This document shows, in pieces, positions 34,866-44,217 of a stretch of DNA of 64,000 nt. The stretch lies in contig NZ_CP091786.1 in assembly GCF_022024015.1 (NCBI RefSeq), positions 1,736,001 through 1,800,000 on the forward strand, written 5' to 3'. The position numbers and the translations under genes are program-made. This DNA comes from Prevotella sp. E9-3 (GTDB taxonomy: Bacteria; Bacteroidota; Bacteroidia; Bacteroidales; Bacteroidaceae). The notes under the pieces were generated by a model. It did no database searches. It saw only the letters and a program-made list of their open reading frames with translations, and was not told the origin of the DNA. The first letter of the stretch is position 1; every line of letters begins with the position of its first letter.

Positions 34866-36437
34866 ATGAAGAAGATATTAAATATTGCTATTTTGGCTAT
34901 GGCTACATATTCAATTATGGCTCAGGAAACCTATGAGAATGCTAAAATTGCTACTGAGGATTTGAATGGAACAGCTCGCTATGTTGGCATGGGTGGAGCT
35001 ATGGATGCACTAGGTGCAGATATTTCAACGATATCGAGCAATCCTGCAGGATTGGGACTCTTTCGTAAATCTTCTGCTAATATTAGTGTAGGCATGAAAG
35101 GTCAGCAAGATGCCAGTAATTGGGGCGGTGGAAAATCATCTCATATAAGTTTTGATCAAATAGGTTTCGTATGGGCCAACCAGATTAGTTCTACCGACTT
35201 TGTAAATTTTGCTTTTAATTATCATATGAGCCGTGACTTCAACTATATATTGTCTGTTGCTGATCGCTTACCTGTTGACGATAATGGTGATCCCAACACA
35301 TCTCAGAATCGCGTAACATATGAGAAGCAAATGGAAGGACTTCTTTATCCATGGAAATCCGGGGCAGGAAATATTCCTGATTTTGGCTATAATCCATCTT
35401 ATATGTGCAATCAATTGGATCAGGCCTATATGGAACAAACTGATTTGGTATGGGATGGATCTTCAATGGGGTATTATGGTGCTACAGATTATCTTATGAA
35501 TCGTGCGACGAAAGGTTATATCGGATCATATGATTTCGCTTTAAGTGGTAATGTTCAAGACATGTTCTATTGGGGCGTTACTTTAGGATTTAAAGATGTT
35601 CATTATAGCCATTATGGTGAGTATCGTGAGAATTATAAAACCTTTGGTAATTATTTCTTGAGGGTGGAAGATGATCGTAGTATAACAGGTACTGGATTTG
35701 ATATGAAATTTGGTGTGATATTCCGTCCAATAGAAGAGTCTCCGTTCCGTTTTGGCGTTTCAATAGCTACACCAACCTGGTACGATTTGACGACAAGAAA
35801 TAGCACTTCTATCGTTAGTTCAGAAAGTGAGCGTGTTCCTTGCGAGAATTTCGACCATAAGTTCAAACTGAACACTCCTTGGAAGTTCGGACTTTCTGCA
35901 GGTCATACTTTTGATAATTATCTTGCTCTTGGAATTGGGTACGAATATGCTGACTATTCTTCTCTTGATACCCGTTATGGTGATGATTATGATGATTACA
36001 ATTATAGCGGTTCAACAAGTGATGCAGCAATGAATCGTCATACAGAGCGTACTCTTCGAGGTGTATCTACTTTGAAAGTTGGTGCTGAATATCGACCAAT
36101 TCCTGAATTGGCTTTCCGTATGGGATATAATTATGTATCTCCGATGTATCAAAATAATGCCTTTAAAGATACTTCTGTAGAATCATCTGGAACTTCTGTA
36201 GGTACCACTACTGATTTCACAAATTGGGATTCTACTAACAGATTGTCGTTCGGTATTGGTTATCAAATGGGACATTGGAATTTGTCTGCCACCTATTTAT
36301 ATACTGTACAGAAAGGAACTTTTGAGCCTTTCTATTATGAGCCACTTGACAATCCAGATAACTATTTCGAGGCTAATAAAGTTAATTTGACATATAAACG
36401 GAATCATTTCCAACTAACCCTTGGATATACATTCTGA
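34866..36437 (+). CDS. FadL/OmpP1-type outer-membrane beta-barrel transporter
   Basis: The 523-residue protein has a signal peptide (MKKILNIAILAMATYSIMAQ) and a region near residue 30-60 reading TARYVGMGGAMDALGADIS followed by SSNPAGLGLFR. This is the hallmark N-terminal plug segment of the FadL/OmpP1/TodX family. The rest alternates in beta-strand fashion and ends LTLGYTF with a terminal aromatic. It should carry hydrophobic compounds through the outer membrane. Upstream in-frame starts exist (TTG 34839 and ATG 34860), but the ATG at 34866 gives the best signal peptide. The gene ends 32 bases before a long inverted repeat. Confidence 0.85.
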   Translation: MKKILNIAILAMATYSIMAQETYENAKIATEDLNGTARYVGMGGAMDALGADISTISSNPAGLGLFRKSSANISVGMKGQQDASNWGGGKSSHISFDQIGFVWANQISSTDFVNFAFNYHMSRDFNYILSVADRLPVDDNGDPNTSQNRVTYEKQMEGLLYPWKSGAGNIPDFGYNPSYMCNQLDQAYMEQTDLVWDGSSMGYYGATDYLMNRATKGYIGSYDFALSGNVQDMFYWGVTLGFKDVHYSHYGEYRENYKTFGNYFLRVEDDRSITGTGFDMKFGVIFRPIEESPFRFGVSIATPTWYDLTTRNSTSIVSSESERVPCENFDHKFKLNTPWKFGLSAGHTFDNYLALGIGYEYADYSSLDTRYGDDYDDYNYSGSTSDAAMNRHTERTLRGVSTLKVGAEYRPIPELAFRMGYNYVSPMYQNNAFKDTSVESSGTSVGTTTDFTNWDSTNRLSFGIGYQMGHWNLSATYLYTVQKGTFEPFYYEPLDNPDNYFEANKVNLTYKRNHFQLTLGYTF

Positions 36438-36469
36438 ATTACACCTTTACTCAGAAGAGGTTAAGTTAC

Positions 36470-36544
36470 TTATAAATGTCTGAAAATAGTATGGAAAATA
36501 GCTCATGTTTGGGGTAAATTCATACTATTTTCAGACATTTATAA
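36470..36544. repeat. Long perfect inverted repeat (24-bp arms)
   Basis: Arms 36470-36493 and 36521-36544 are perfectly complementary over 24 bp, with a 27-base loop. The element abuts the cdd stop codon and follows the FadL-type gene, so it sits between convergent genes. It may act as a bidirectional terminator, but the arms are far longer than needed and carry no GC-rich core. Inside the left arm and loop there is a short direct repeat of AAAATAG. Confidence 0.9.
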
Positions 36545-37018
36545 TTAGAATTCTTTGAAAGTTAGAGGAAGTAACTTTGAAACTCCTTCAATAACGAATA
36601 TATGCTTTTGGCCGTAGAGTAATATTTTAACTGGGTGCTGGAAACGCGTTTCAGTTTCAACGAGCACTTGTCTGCAAACACCGCATGGAGATACTGGATC
36701 TTCGGTCAGTTTTCCTTCAGGCGATCGTGCTGCAACGGCTATAGCAACAACCGGCTCGTTTGGATATTGTGCACCTGCAGAGAAAATGGCTGAACGCTCG
36801 GCACAGATACCTGCAGGAAATACGGCATTCTCTTGGTTGCATCCTTCAACAATTGTACCATTTTCTAACAATAAGGCCGCACCTACACAAAAGTGAGAAT
36901 GTGGGGCGTATGAACTATCTGTTTGGCGTATTGCGGTATCAACAAGTTGTTGTTCTTCTTTAGCCAATTCATTTTTCTTGCATACAATGATTTTAGATTT
37001 AAGAGTTAGTTCTTCCAT
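36545..37018 (-). CDS. cdd: Cytidine deaminase
   Basis: This 157-residue zinc hydrolase deaminates cytidine and deoxycytidine to uridine for pyrimidine salvage. The catalytic glutamate and first zinc cysteine are in ICAERSAIF, and the other zinc cysteines are in PCGVCRQVL, the tetrameric C-C-C type. SHFCVGAAL near residue 42 forms the substrate pocket. It is slightly longer than the typical 130-residue enzyme because of an N-terminal extension. The promoter box at 37039-37046 lies 21 bases upstream, back to back with the glucosaminidase promoter. Confidence 0.94.
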   Translation of the reverse strand: MEELTLKSKIIVCKKNELAKEEQQLVDTAIRQTDSSYAPHSHFCVGAALLLENGTIVEGCNQENAVFPAGICAERSAIFSAGAQYPNEPVVAIAVAARSPEGKLTEDPVSPCGVCRQVLVETETRFQHPVKILLYGQKHIFVIEGVSKLLPLTFKEF

Positions 37019-37038
37019 AATCTTAGATATTTATGATG

Positions 37039-37046
37039 CAAAAATA
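37039..37046 (-). promoter_or_regulatory. -7 promoter box for cdd
   Basis: The minus strand reads TATTTTTG, 21 bases before the cdd ATG. The -33 region is unclear. Confidence 0.45.
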
Positions 37047-37068
37047 GTAAAATGTCATTAGAAATCAC

Positions 37069-37076
37069 TACTTTTG
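37069..37076 (+). promoter_or_regulatory. -7 promoter box for LysM glucosaminidase
   Basis: TACTTTTG lies 22 bases before the ATG at 37098. It overlaps the in-frame TTG at 37074, which rules that codon out as a start. Confidence 0.55.
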
Positions 37077-37097
37077 CAAGAAAAAATAAATAAATTA

Positions 37098-38006
37098 ATG
37101 AGAAAAGTCTTTCTTTCCGTTGCACTTACACTTTCTTTGCTTGTTCACGGCCAAGCACGTTGGAACCAGCAGTACCAATCATATATTGACCAGTATAAAG
37201 ATGTAGCCATCGAGCAAATGCATCGTTGGAACATTCCTGCCTCAATCACTTTGGCTCAGGGACTGTTTGAGTCTGGCGCAGGCCGAAGTGAATTGGCAAC
37301 AAAAGGCAATAATCATTTTGGTATAAAGTGTCATGGGTGGACAGGAAGAACAGTCTATCATGATGATGATCGCAAGGGGGAATGCTTCCGGGCATACAAG
37401 TCTGCCTATGAATCGTACGATGATCACTCACGTTTCCTTGCCAGTAGTCAGCGCTATGCTTCGCTGTTCAAATTAAATAAGAGAGATTATAAAGGTTGGG
37501 CTCGAGGGCTTAAAGCTGCCGGTTATGCTACGAATCCTCAGTACGCCAATAAGCTTATAGAAATTATTCAATTGTACAAGCTGTATGAATATGATACAGC
37601 AAAGAAATACGATAAGACTTTAGCCAAACATACCAAAGACAATAGTGTGTATGGTGCTGCACTTCATCCCATCAAGCAATTCAATAAGAACTATTATGTA
37701 ATTGCCCGACGCGGTGATACCTTCAAGTCTATTGCAAAAGAATTAGGTGTTTCTTATCGCAGACTCGCTCGTTTCAACGAAAGAGATAAGGATGATATTC
37801 TCGAACAGAATGATATTGTATGGCTGAAAAAGAAACGATCCAATGCTCCTAAAGAATACAAGAATCGAATGCACTACGTTAAGGAAGGCGAGTCAATGTA
37901 TTCTATATCACAGTATTATGGAATTCGTTTGAAGTCTCTCTATAAGATGAATCATTTAAAGCCGGACTATCAAATTCAAGTTGGTGCGGCACTTAGAGTT
38001 AGATAA
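37098..38006 (+). CDS. Secreted N-acetylglucosaminidase with two LysM domains
   Basis: The 302-residue protein has a signal peptide (MRKVFLSVALTLSLLVHGQA). A GH73/FlgJ-type glucosaminidase domain follows (about 25-165), with catalytic glutamate in ITLAQGLFESGAGRSELA and the hallmark NNHFGIKCHGWTG. Two LysM repeats (about 205-250 and 257-301, each starting YYV/HYV and ending in a hydrophobic V-W/L-R strand) bind peptidoglycan. It should cleave peptidoglycan glycan chains in the periplasm. The gene is single and is followed by a strong terminator at 38053-38089. Confidence 0.92.
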   Translation: MRKVFLSVALTLSLLVHGQARWNQQYQSYIDQYKDVAIEQMHRWNIPASITLAQGLFESGAGRSELATKGNNHFGIKCHGWTGRTVYHDDDRKGECFRAYKSAYESYDDHSRFLASSQRYASLFKLNKRDYKGWARGLKAAGYATNPQYANKLIEIIQLYKLYEYDTAKKYDKTLAKHTKDNSVYGAALHPIKQFNKNYYVIARRGDTFKSIAKELGVSYRRLARFNERDKDDILEQNDIVWLKKKRSNAPKEYKNRMHYVKEGESMYSISQYYGIRLKSLYKMNHLKPDYQIQVGAALRVR

Positions 38007-38052
38007 AGTAGTACTAACTAACTGGCGTTTCACTTCGTTTTTGATTAATAAT

Positions 38053-38094
38053 AAATAGGAGTCTATGTGATTCACATAAACTCCTATTTTTTTT
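38053..38094 (+). terminator. Intrinsic terminator after LysM glucosaminidase gene
   Basis: A 17-bp stem with one mismatch (AAATAGGAGT...ACTCCTATTT) has a short ATT loop and is followed by a run of eight T. On the opposite strand the same hairpin could stop gdhA. Confidence 0.9.
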
Positions 38095-38141
38095 ATATAG
38101 TATAAGCTATTAAGTCTCTTATACTATTTATTGCTTATTTC

Positions 38142-39479
38142 TTAAACAATACCCTGAGCCATCATAGCCTTGGCAACCTTCATGAAGCCGGCAACATTTG
38201 CACCCTTCACGTAGTTGATGTAACCGTCGGCCTGAGTACCGTACTTAACGCAGTTCTCATGAATGTCGTTCATGATGCGCTTCAGATAGTCGTCAACTTC
38301 CTTAGCAGTCCAGCTCAGACGCTCAGAGTTCTGAGACATCTCAAGACCAGATACTGATACACCACCTGCATTAGAAGCCTTACCGGGAGCATACAGAATC
38401 TTGGCATCCTGGAAAATCTTGATTGCTTCAGGGAGTGAAGGCATGTTTGCACCCTCAGCAACGGCAATCACACCATTGTTTACGAGAGCCTGAGCCTGCT
38501 CGCCATTGATTTCGTTCTGGGTAGCGCAGGGCAGGGCGATATCAGCCTTTTCATGCCAGGGACGCTCACCCTCATGATATACTGCGGTAGGATATTCCTC
38601 AACATACTCCTTGATACGGCCACGCTCAACATTCTTCAGTTCCATGATGAAGTCAAGTTTCTCACGTGTGATGCCGTCTGGATCATAGATATAACCATCT
38701 GAGTCTGACATAGTCATGGGGATAGCACCCAACTGCAAACACTTCTCTGCAGCATACTGTGCCACGTTTCCTGCACCAGAAATCAGGACCTTCTTGCCCT
38801 TCAGATCGATGCCGCGTGTAGCCAACATTGATGTCAGGAAGTAAACGGTACCATAACCGGTTGCCTCAGGACGGATAAGAGAACCACCGAACTGAATGCC
38901 TTTACCGGTGAGTACACCCTGGAACTGGTGAGTGAGCTTCTTGTACTGACCGAACATATAACCAACCTCACGACCACCTACACCGATATCACCAGCGGGA
39001 ACGTCCTCATCAGGACCAATGTGACGATAAAGCTCGTTCATGAAAGCCTGGCAGAAACGCATTACTTCTGCATCGCTCTTTCCGCGAGGAGAGAAATCTG
39101 AACCACCTTTGGCACCACCCATAGGCAAGGTTGTCAGTGAGTTCTTGAAAGTCTGCTCGAAAGCCAAGAATTTCAGGATACCCAAATTTACTGACTTGTG
39201 ATAGCGGATACCACCTTTGTACGGGCCAATGGCGTTATTGTGCTGAATGCGATATCCCATGTTTGTCTGAACGTTGCCCTTGTCGTCAGTCCATGTAACG
39301 CGGAATTCAATCACACGATCGGGAATACAAAGACGCTCAATCAGATTGTACTTTTCAAACTCGGGATGCTTGTTGTACTCTTCCTCGATAGTAGGAAGAA
39401 CTTGGCTTACTGCCTGAATGTACTCAGGCTCATTGGGAAATCTCAACTTGAGATCTTCTACAACTTTTGCTGCATTCAT
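38142..39479 (-). CDS. gdhA: Glutamate dehydrogenase, NADP-type
   Basis: The 445-residue length fits hexameric NADP-linked glutamate dehydrogenase, which makes glutamate from 2-oxoglutarate and ammonia. The substrate-binding segment GPYKGGIRYHKSVN, the catalytic lysine in LPMGGAKGGSDFSPRGKSD, and the nucleotide-binding LISGAGNVAQYAAEK are visible. So is the C-terminal SNAGGVSVSGLEMSQNSERLSW split across a loop. Ammonia assimilation by GDH is prominent in gut Bacteroidales. It has an ideal promoter at 39537-39567 with a leader of about 50 bases. Confidence 0.96.
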   Translation of the reverse strand: MNAAKVVEDLKLRFPNEPEYIQAVSQVLPTIEEEYNKHPEFEKYNLIERLCIPDRVIEFRVTWTDDKGNVQTNMGYRIQHNNAIGPYKGGIRYHKSVNLGILKFLAFEQTFKNSLTTLPMGGAKGGSDFSPRGKSDAEVMRFCQAFMNELYRHIGPDEDVPAGDIGVGGREVGYMFGQYKKLTHQFQGVLTGKGIQFGGSLIRPEATGYGTVYFLTSMLATRGIDLKGKKVLISGAGNVAQYAAEKCLQLGAIPMTMSDSDGYIYDPDGITREKLDFIMELKNVERGRIKEYVEEYPTAVYHEGERPWHEKADIALPCATQNEINGEQAQALVNNGVIAVAEGANMPSLPEAIKIFQDAKILYAPGKASNAGGVSVSGLEMSQNSERLSWTAKEVDDYLKRIMNDIHENCVKYGTQADGYINYVKGANVAGFMKVAKAMMAQGIV

Positions 39480-39536
39480 AATCTTTTTTCCTTTTTAAAA
39501 TTGAACTAATTTGCGGTTTTTGTCTGATTTCTGTTG

Positions 39537-39567
39537 CAAAGGTAAAGCAAAAATTCAAAATAGCAAA
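39537..39567 (-). promoter_or_regulatory. Complete Bacteroidetes promoter of gdhA
   Basis: The minus strand reads TTTG (39564-39567), 19 bases, TACCTTTG (39537-39544), the ideal consensus layout. Confidence 0.75.
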
Positions 39568-39624
39568 CATTTTATCATTTTTTTTGCCTAAAAACTTACT
39601 TTTTGACACTTTGCTTGATATATA

Positions 39625-40413
39625 TCAATTTCTTAGTTCCCAAAATGCTACTGCTGCAGCTGCAGCCACATTTAGTGAGTCAACATCGTGAGCCATGGGG
39701 ATGCGAACTACGTAGTCGGCCTGGGTGATACTTTCATGGGGGAGACCGTCGCCTTCTGTCCCCATTATCACTGCAAGTCGTGGTTCTGCTTTTAATCTTG
39801 GGTCGTCAAGGGATATAGAGTCGTCGGACAGCGCCATCGCAACAGTGCTAAACCCTTCTTTTTTCAATTCGCTCAGTGATGTGTCTGTCCATGTCCATGG
39901 TACTAAGAATACCGTTCCCATTGATACACGAACGGAACGGCGGTTCAACGGATCACAGGAATCGTTGGTAAGTATTACTGCGTCTATGCCTAATGCAGCG
40001 GCTGAACGGAATATGGCCCCAATATTGGTGGTATCGCAAACTCCTTGAATAACCACTAATCGTCGAGCGTTCTTACAAACTTCTGCCACCGTTGGTAATT
40101 CTGGTCGCTTCATAGCACACAGCACTCCACGTGTCAAAGTGTATCCGGTAAGCTCGGCTAACAACGGACGACTTCCTGTATATATAGGTATATCAGGACA
40201 ACGCTCTATGATAGAGGCCGCATCACCCTCTATATGCCGTTCTTCGCATAGCAGTGAAACGGGTTGGTAGCCTGCATTAAGAGCAACATTAATTACTTTT
40301 GGACTCTCTGCAATGAATAGTCCTCCATTTGTTTGTCGAAGTTGTGCTTCAGTGAGCTTGGAATAGCAAGCCACCTCTGTGTGGTTTAGCGAATTTAGGT
40401 GTATGATGTTCAT
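39625..40413 (-). CDS. SpoU/TrmH-family RNA 2'-O-methyltransferase
   Basis: The 262-residue SPOUT methyltransferase should 2'-O-methylate a ribose in tRNA or rRNA. The N-terminal part (about 1-95) is a substrate-binding domain. The C-terminal knot shows motif 1 TTNIGAIFRSAAALG, motif 2 IMGTEGDGL and motif 3 IPMAHDVDSLNVAAAAAV. The specific RNA site is not predictable; TrmH and RlmB-type enzymes share these motifs. It starts nine bases after the GHL10 hydrolase gene ends and is probably co-transcribed with it. Confidence 0.88.
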   Translation of the reverse strand: MNIIHLNSLNHTEVACYSKLTEAQLRQTNGGLFIAESPKVINVALNAGYQPVSLLCEERHIEGDAASIIERCPDIPIYTGSRPLLAELTGYTLTRGVLCAMKRPELPTVAEVCKNARRLVVIQGVCDTTNIGAIFRSAAALGIDAVILTNDSCDPLNRRSVRVSMGTVFLVPWTWTDTSLSELKKEGFSTVAMALSDDSISLDDPRLKAEPRLAVIMGTEGDGLPHESITQADYVVRIPMAHDVDSLNVAAAAAVAFWELRN

Positions 40414-40422
40414 GTTTTAAAT

Positions 40423-42066
40423 CTATCGTTCATGTTTCAGGCTAAAATAGCCAATGCGATGATTCCTTCCTTTTCTGCCTAAAGAGCGTAGTTGATAAAT
40501 GCCATCAGGCAAAGACGATATGTTAAGTGTCTTTCCACTATAGGGGCGTATTTCCAAGGTTTGCCCCAAGATGGTTTCAATTACTATGTAGTCGGCATCA
40601 AGGGTTGCTCCTTTAGATGGTAAGTCAATGATACCTGTTGTAATCTGAATGCTAAGCGGACTGAATGCTGATGATTGACGAAACTCTGGCGCATCTATCT
40701 GAAGAGCGTCACTTTCCAGTCCGTAACGATCTTGAGCAGTAACTGCATAGAAAAGCCCTGGTTGAACATGCAGTTCATTTTTCATCAAACGTGTAGCTAC
40801 TAAGTTGCTGGCCTTGGTGATGTCAACAGGGTATTCTTTCGAGGCATATACATTATATAATAGGTACGTATCGCGCATACCATTATTTTCTGTGCCCCAT
40901 TTTAGTATTCCGTCATTTAGTGTCAGTGACTGGGGACGTGAAGGTCGCTTGTTACTCATCCATGTCATGGGGGGAATTAGCGATGGGGTAGCATCGAATC
41001 TGCTTCCCAGCTCGTATATTCCTTTTACATTGTCAGTGAAGAATTTAGAACGGAAAAAGCAGTGACCGAGCCCAATTTGGCGTAGTACATTCAGTTGGCG
41101 TTCTACTACGTCTATTGTCCACCGTCCTTCTTTCGGATCAAGAAAATAAATTCCTAAGCCAGGCACTACAAAGCGTTGATAGCTATGTTCCTTCCAGTCG
41201 ATGGCAAATGGAAAGAAGTTGTTGTCTCTGAAATACATCATAGGAAAGAGAGCGTCCATCACACCTTCTTTCAACCACATTTGTGCATCCTGGCAAACGG
41301 TAGTCCTTGCATTCCATCCATGGGAAGAATAGCGGAGTAAGTCGTCATGCTTTCCAATGGGGGAACACGATACCATTACCCATGGTTTGATGGCCTTCAC
41401 GGTATGATAGATTTTCCTGACAATCGTAGTGATATTACTACGTCCCTTTTGGCGACTAACGCGTAGTTTCCAAGTCTCTGGATAGCGGATATAGTCTAAG
41501 TGAACACCATCCACATCATAGCGCTTCACAATTTCCCGACATATATTGGCAAGATAATCGGCCGTTTCTGTCTTTTCCGGATTCATATATCCTTCATCGC
41601 CTATCTTAGTCACTATTTTAGGGTGGGTCTTTCGCAATTGAGCACACCCGTATTTGTTCCATTTTCCAATGGGAATTGTAACCACCCATGCGTGGAGTTG
41701 CATTCCGCGACGGTGACATTCGTCGATAGCGAATTGCAGAGGGTCATAATTTGGCGCTTTTCCTGGCCTGCCTGTTATACACCCATCCCAAGGTTCTATT
41801 GTAGAAGGATAAATAGTGGTTCCTCGGACGCGCGTTTGAAGAAAAACCGTATTGATTCCGGCCCTTTTCAGTTTGTCAAGAGTTCTGCAAAGTTCCTCTT
41901 TCTGTAAAGAAGGAGAGTAGGAGTGTGGCCAGTCAATACCGCCAATAGTAGTAAGCCACATGGCACGTATTTCGTATTTTGGACACACCATTTCCTGAGC
42001 CTCTATCCGTTGGAAAATACCTGAAATACAAAGGCAAATTAAAAGCAAAGATATGATTCGTTTCAT
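40423..42066 (-). CDS. Secreted GHL10-type glycosyl hydrolase-like protein
   Basis: The 547-residue protein has a signal peptide (MKRIISLLLICLCISGIF...). A TIM-barrel GHL10/DUF187 domain (about 30-370) starts EIRAMWLTTIGGIDWP, with PNYDPLQFAIDECHRRG, VDGVHLDYIRYP and ALFPMMYFRDNN typical of the family. A C-terminal beta-sandwich (about 390-547) has fibronectin-like strands. GHL10 proteins are thought to act on glycans, possibly peptidoglycan-linked; the activity here is unproven. An upstream in-frame ATG (42087) overlaps the TATTTTTG promoter box, so ATG 42066 is chosen. Confidence 0.85.
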   Translation of the reverse strand: MKRIISLLLICLCISGIFQRIEAQEMVCPKYEIRAMWLTTIGGIDWPHSYSPSLQKEELCRTLDKLKRAGINTVFLQTRVRGTTIYPSTIEPWDGCITGRPGKAPNYDPLQFAIDECHRRGMQLHAWVVTIPIGKWNKYGCAQLRKTHPKIVTKIGDEGYMNPEKTETADYLANICREIVKRYDVDGVHLDYIRYPETWKLRVSRQKGRSNITTIVRKIYHTVKAIKPWVMVSCSPIGKHDDLLRYSSHGWNARTTVCQDAQMWLKEGVMDALFPMMYFRDNNFFPFAIDWKEHSYQRFVVPGLGIYFLDPKEGRWTIDVVERQLNVLRQIGLGHCFFRSKFFTDNVKGIYELGSRFDATPSLIPPMTWMSNKRPSRPQSLTLNDGILKWGTENNGMRDTYLLYNVYASKEYPVDITKASNLVATRLMKNELHVQPGLFYAVTAQDRYGLESDALQIDAPEFRQSSAFSPLSIQITTGIIDLPSKGATLDADYIVIETILGQTLEIRPYSGKTLNISSLPDGIYQLRSLGRKGRNHRIGYFSLKHER

Positions 42067-42084
42067 TAGCTGTATTTTTATGTG

Positions 42085-42092
42085 CAAAAATA
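42085..42092 (-). promoter_or_regulatory. -7 promoter box for GHL10 gene
   Basis: The minus strand reads TATTTTTG, 18 bases before ATG 42066. It overlaps the alternative ATG at 42087, arguing against that start. Confidence 0.5.
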
Positions 42093-42155
42093 ACTAATTT
42101 ATCCCGAAAATACGATATTTTTGACAATTGAGTTTTTATTTTACAATTAATTTAT

Positions 42156-42163
42156 TACTTTTG
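42156..42163 (+). promoter_or_regulatory. -7 promoter box for cstA
   Basis: TACTTTTG followed by CAG lies 34 bases before the cstA ATG. A T-rich tract at the -33 position is weak. Confidence 0.55.
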
Positions 42164-42197
42164 CAGGTGATATAGCTTTATATACCAGAGAAAGATT

Positions 42198-43664
42198 ATG
42201 ATCACTTTTATTGTAAGTCTTATTTTACTCATTTTAGGCTATTTTGTCTATGGTAGAATAATAGAACGTATTTTTGCACCAGACAACAGGGTAACACCCG
42301 CTGTAAGAAAAGCTGATGGATTAGACTTCATAGTACTTCCATCATGGAAAATTTTTATGATTCAGTTCCTGAACATTGCAGGAACGGGTCCTATCTTTGG
42401 TGCCATTATGGGCGCTAAGTTTGGTCCTGTTTCCTATTTATGGATTGTGTTTGGTTGTATTTTTGCCGGTGCCACACACGACTATCTTTCAGGAATGCTT
42501 TCCATGCGTCATGACGGTGCTGGCCTGCCCGAGCTCATAGGAACTTATTTAGGTAAGGGCGCAAAGAAGTTAATGCTGGTATTTACCGTCCTCTTGCTCA
42601 CTATGGTGGGGACTGTATTTGTCTATTCGCCTGCCGAGATTCTTCACAATATTGGTGGTTCGTTTATGATGTGGGTAATCATTATTTTTGGCTACTATGT
42701 TATTGCCACCATGATGCCTATCGACAAAATTATTGGAAAAGTATATCCATTGTTTGCTTTCTCACTCCTATTCATGGCTGCCGCATTGATGATTGTGCTG
42801 TTTTTAAAATGGCCTTCATTACCGGAACTATGGACAAATTTTGAGAATATGGGCTTTAATGCAAGCGAGAAGTGGACTGACCAGCTGTTTCCGTGCCTGT
42901 TTATCACAATTGCCTGCGGAGCCATTAGCGGTTTCCACGCCACTCAGAGTCCTTTGATGGCACGCTGCGTGAAGAGTGAAAAATTGGGACGTCCCATCTT
43001 CTATGGAGCCATGATTACAGAAGGAATGGTAGCTCTCATCTGGGCAACAGTTTCCATGTATTTCTTTTATGGTGAACCCTCGCCTGGTTATGACTTGATG
43101 AATATTGAGACGGGCTTTTCTACTTCAGCACCAGCTGTAGTTAATATCGTTTGCAACGACTGGCTTGGAGCGTTTGGAGGAATCCTCGCTATGTTGGGCG
43201 TTGTTGCAGCTCCTATCACTAGTGGCGACACCGCATTTCGTTCAGCCCGACTTATTGTTTCTGAGTGGCTGCACATCAAACAGCGTCCCATACCAAACCG
43301 TCTGATGGTGAGCATACCATTGTTCGTTTGCTCCATCGCCATGCTTATATGGCAGATAGAAAATCCCGATGGCTTCAATACCATTTGGCAGTATTTTGGA
43401 TGGAGCAATCAGGCACTGTCTGTCTTTACACTTTGGACCCTCACTGTCTATTTGGTACGCCAGCATAAGTTTTTCTATATCACCTTGATCCCAGCGCTGT
43501 TCATGACCTCTGTGTGTACCACTTTCCTCTTTATTTCAAAACAGGCATTCCATCTACCAGAACTGTTGGCTTATACCTTAGGGGGCATCTGTACCATTGT
43601 GGCCATCATTTGGTTTACTCTTTGGTATCACCATCAAAAGAAAGAGCAGAAGATAGGGGAATAG
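42198..43664 (+). CDS. cstA: Carbon starvation protein CstA-type transporter
   Basis: This 488-residue multi-pass membrane protein has around 14 hydrophobic segments. Family marks are the N-terminal GYFVYGRIIERIF, the LNIAGTGPIFGAIMGAKFGP segment, GATHDYLSGMLSMRHDGAGLPE and GAISGFHATQSPLMARC. CstA proteins carry pyruvate or peptides into the cell under carbon limitation. This version is shorter than the 700-residue E. coli CstA and lacks its C-terminal part, as in other Bacteroidetes. The gene is preceded by its own promoter and followed by a small beta-barrel gene. Confidence 0.9.
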   Translation: MITFIVSLILLILGYFVYGRIIERIFAPDNRVTPAVRKADGLDFIVLPSWKIFMIQFLNIAGTGPIFGAIMGAKFGPVSYLWIVFGCIFAGATHDYLSGMLSMRHDGAGLPELIGTYLGKGAKKLMLVFTVLLLTMVGTVFVYSPAEILHNIGGSFMMWVIIIFGYYVIATMMPIDKIIGKVYPLFAFSLLFMAAALMIVLFLKWPSLPELWTNFENMGFNASEKWTDQLFPCLFITIACGAISGFHATQSPLMARCVKSEKLGRPIFYGAMITEGMVALIWATVSMYFFYGEPSPGYDLMNIETGFSTSAPAVVNIVCNDWLGAFGGILAMLGVVAAPITSGDTAFRSARLIVSEWLHIKQRPIPNRLMVSIPLFVCSIAMLIWQIENPDGFNTIWQYFGWSNQALSVFTLWTLTVYLVRQHKFFYITLIPALFMTSVCTTFLFISKQAFHLPELLAYTLGGICTIVAIIWFTLWYHHQKKEQKIGE

Positions 43665-43710
43665 CTTAATTAGAAACCGTTGTTTGTAATAATACCTCAT
43701 TTTATTAGAT

Positions 43711-44217
43711 ATGAAAAAGAAACTATTCACGATGTTGATGGCACTGTTGTTCTCAGCTGCCAGCTTTGCTCAGTTTGAGCAGGGTAAATTATATGTTAAC
43801 GCTGCATTGTCAGGCTTTGACCTGAACTATACAGGTGCTGAGAAGTGGAAGTGTGATTTGAACTTGAAGACAGGCTACCTGTTTGAAAACAACTGGATGG
43901 TGCTTGGGCAGTTCGACTATAATTATCGCAAGTACCAACCTAACACTCTTTCTTTAGGAGCAGGTGTTCGTTATTATGTAGAAGCCAACGGCCTTTACCT
44001 GGGTGCTGGTGCCAACTATATGCATCGTGGGGTAGATGATTGTTCTGTTGATGACTTTGTACCCAGCATTCATGTCGGATATGCTTACTTCCTGAGTCGT
44101 ACAGTAACCATCGAGCCTGAGTTCTATTACAATCAAAGTCTTAAAGATCATAGCAACTATAGTGGCCCCGGTGTTCGCATCGGCTTAGGTATCTATCTCG
44201 ATGATCTCCTGAAATAG
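43711..44217 (+). CDS. Small outer-membrane beta-barrel protein
   Basis: The 168-residue protein has a signal peptide (MKKKLFTMLMALLFSAASFAQ) and then about eight alternating strands of the OmpA/OmpW-like small barrel type. It has repeated Gly/Tyr-rich turns (LSLGAGVRYYVEANGLYLG, then YMHRGVDD) and a final GVRIGLGIYL strand. Such proteins are outer-membrane porin-like or structural barrels; a specific job cannot be named. It lies 46 bases downstream of cstA. A small hairpin AAGAGA-GTTA-TCTCTT follows at 44229-44244, without a T run. Confidence 0.8.
   Translation: MKKKLFTMLMALLFSAASFAQFEQGKLYVNAALSGFDLNYTGAEKWKCDLNLKTGYLFENNWMVLGQFDYNYRKYQPNTLSLGAGVRYYVEANGLYLGAGANYMHRGVDDCSVDDFVPSIHVGYAYFLSRTVTIEPEFYYNQSLKDHSNYSGPGVRIGLGIYLDDLLK

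Noticed and set aside
42695..43468. Several opposite-strand and alternative frames within cstA
   Set aside because: They lie wholly inside a well-supported membrane-protein gene and show no family motifs.
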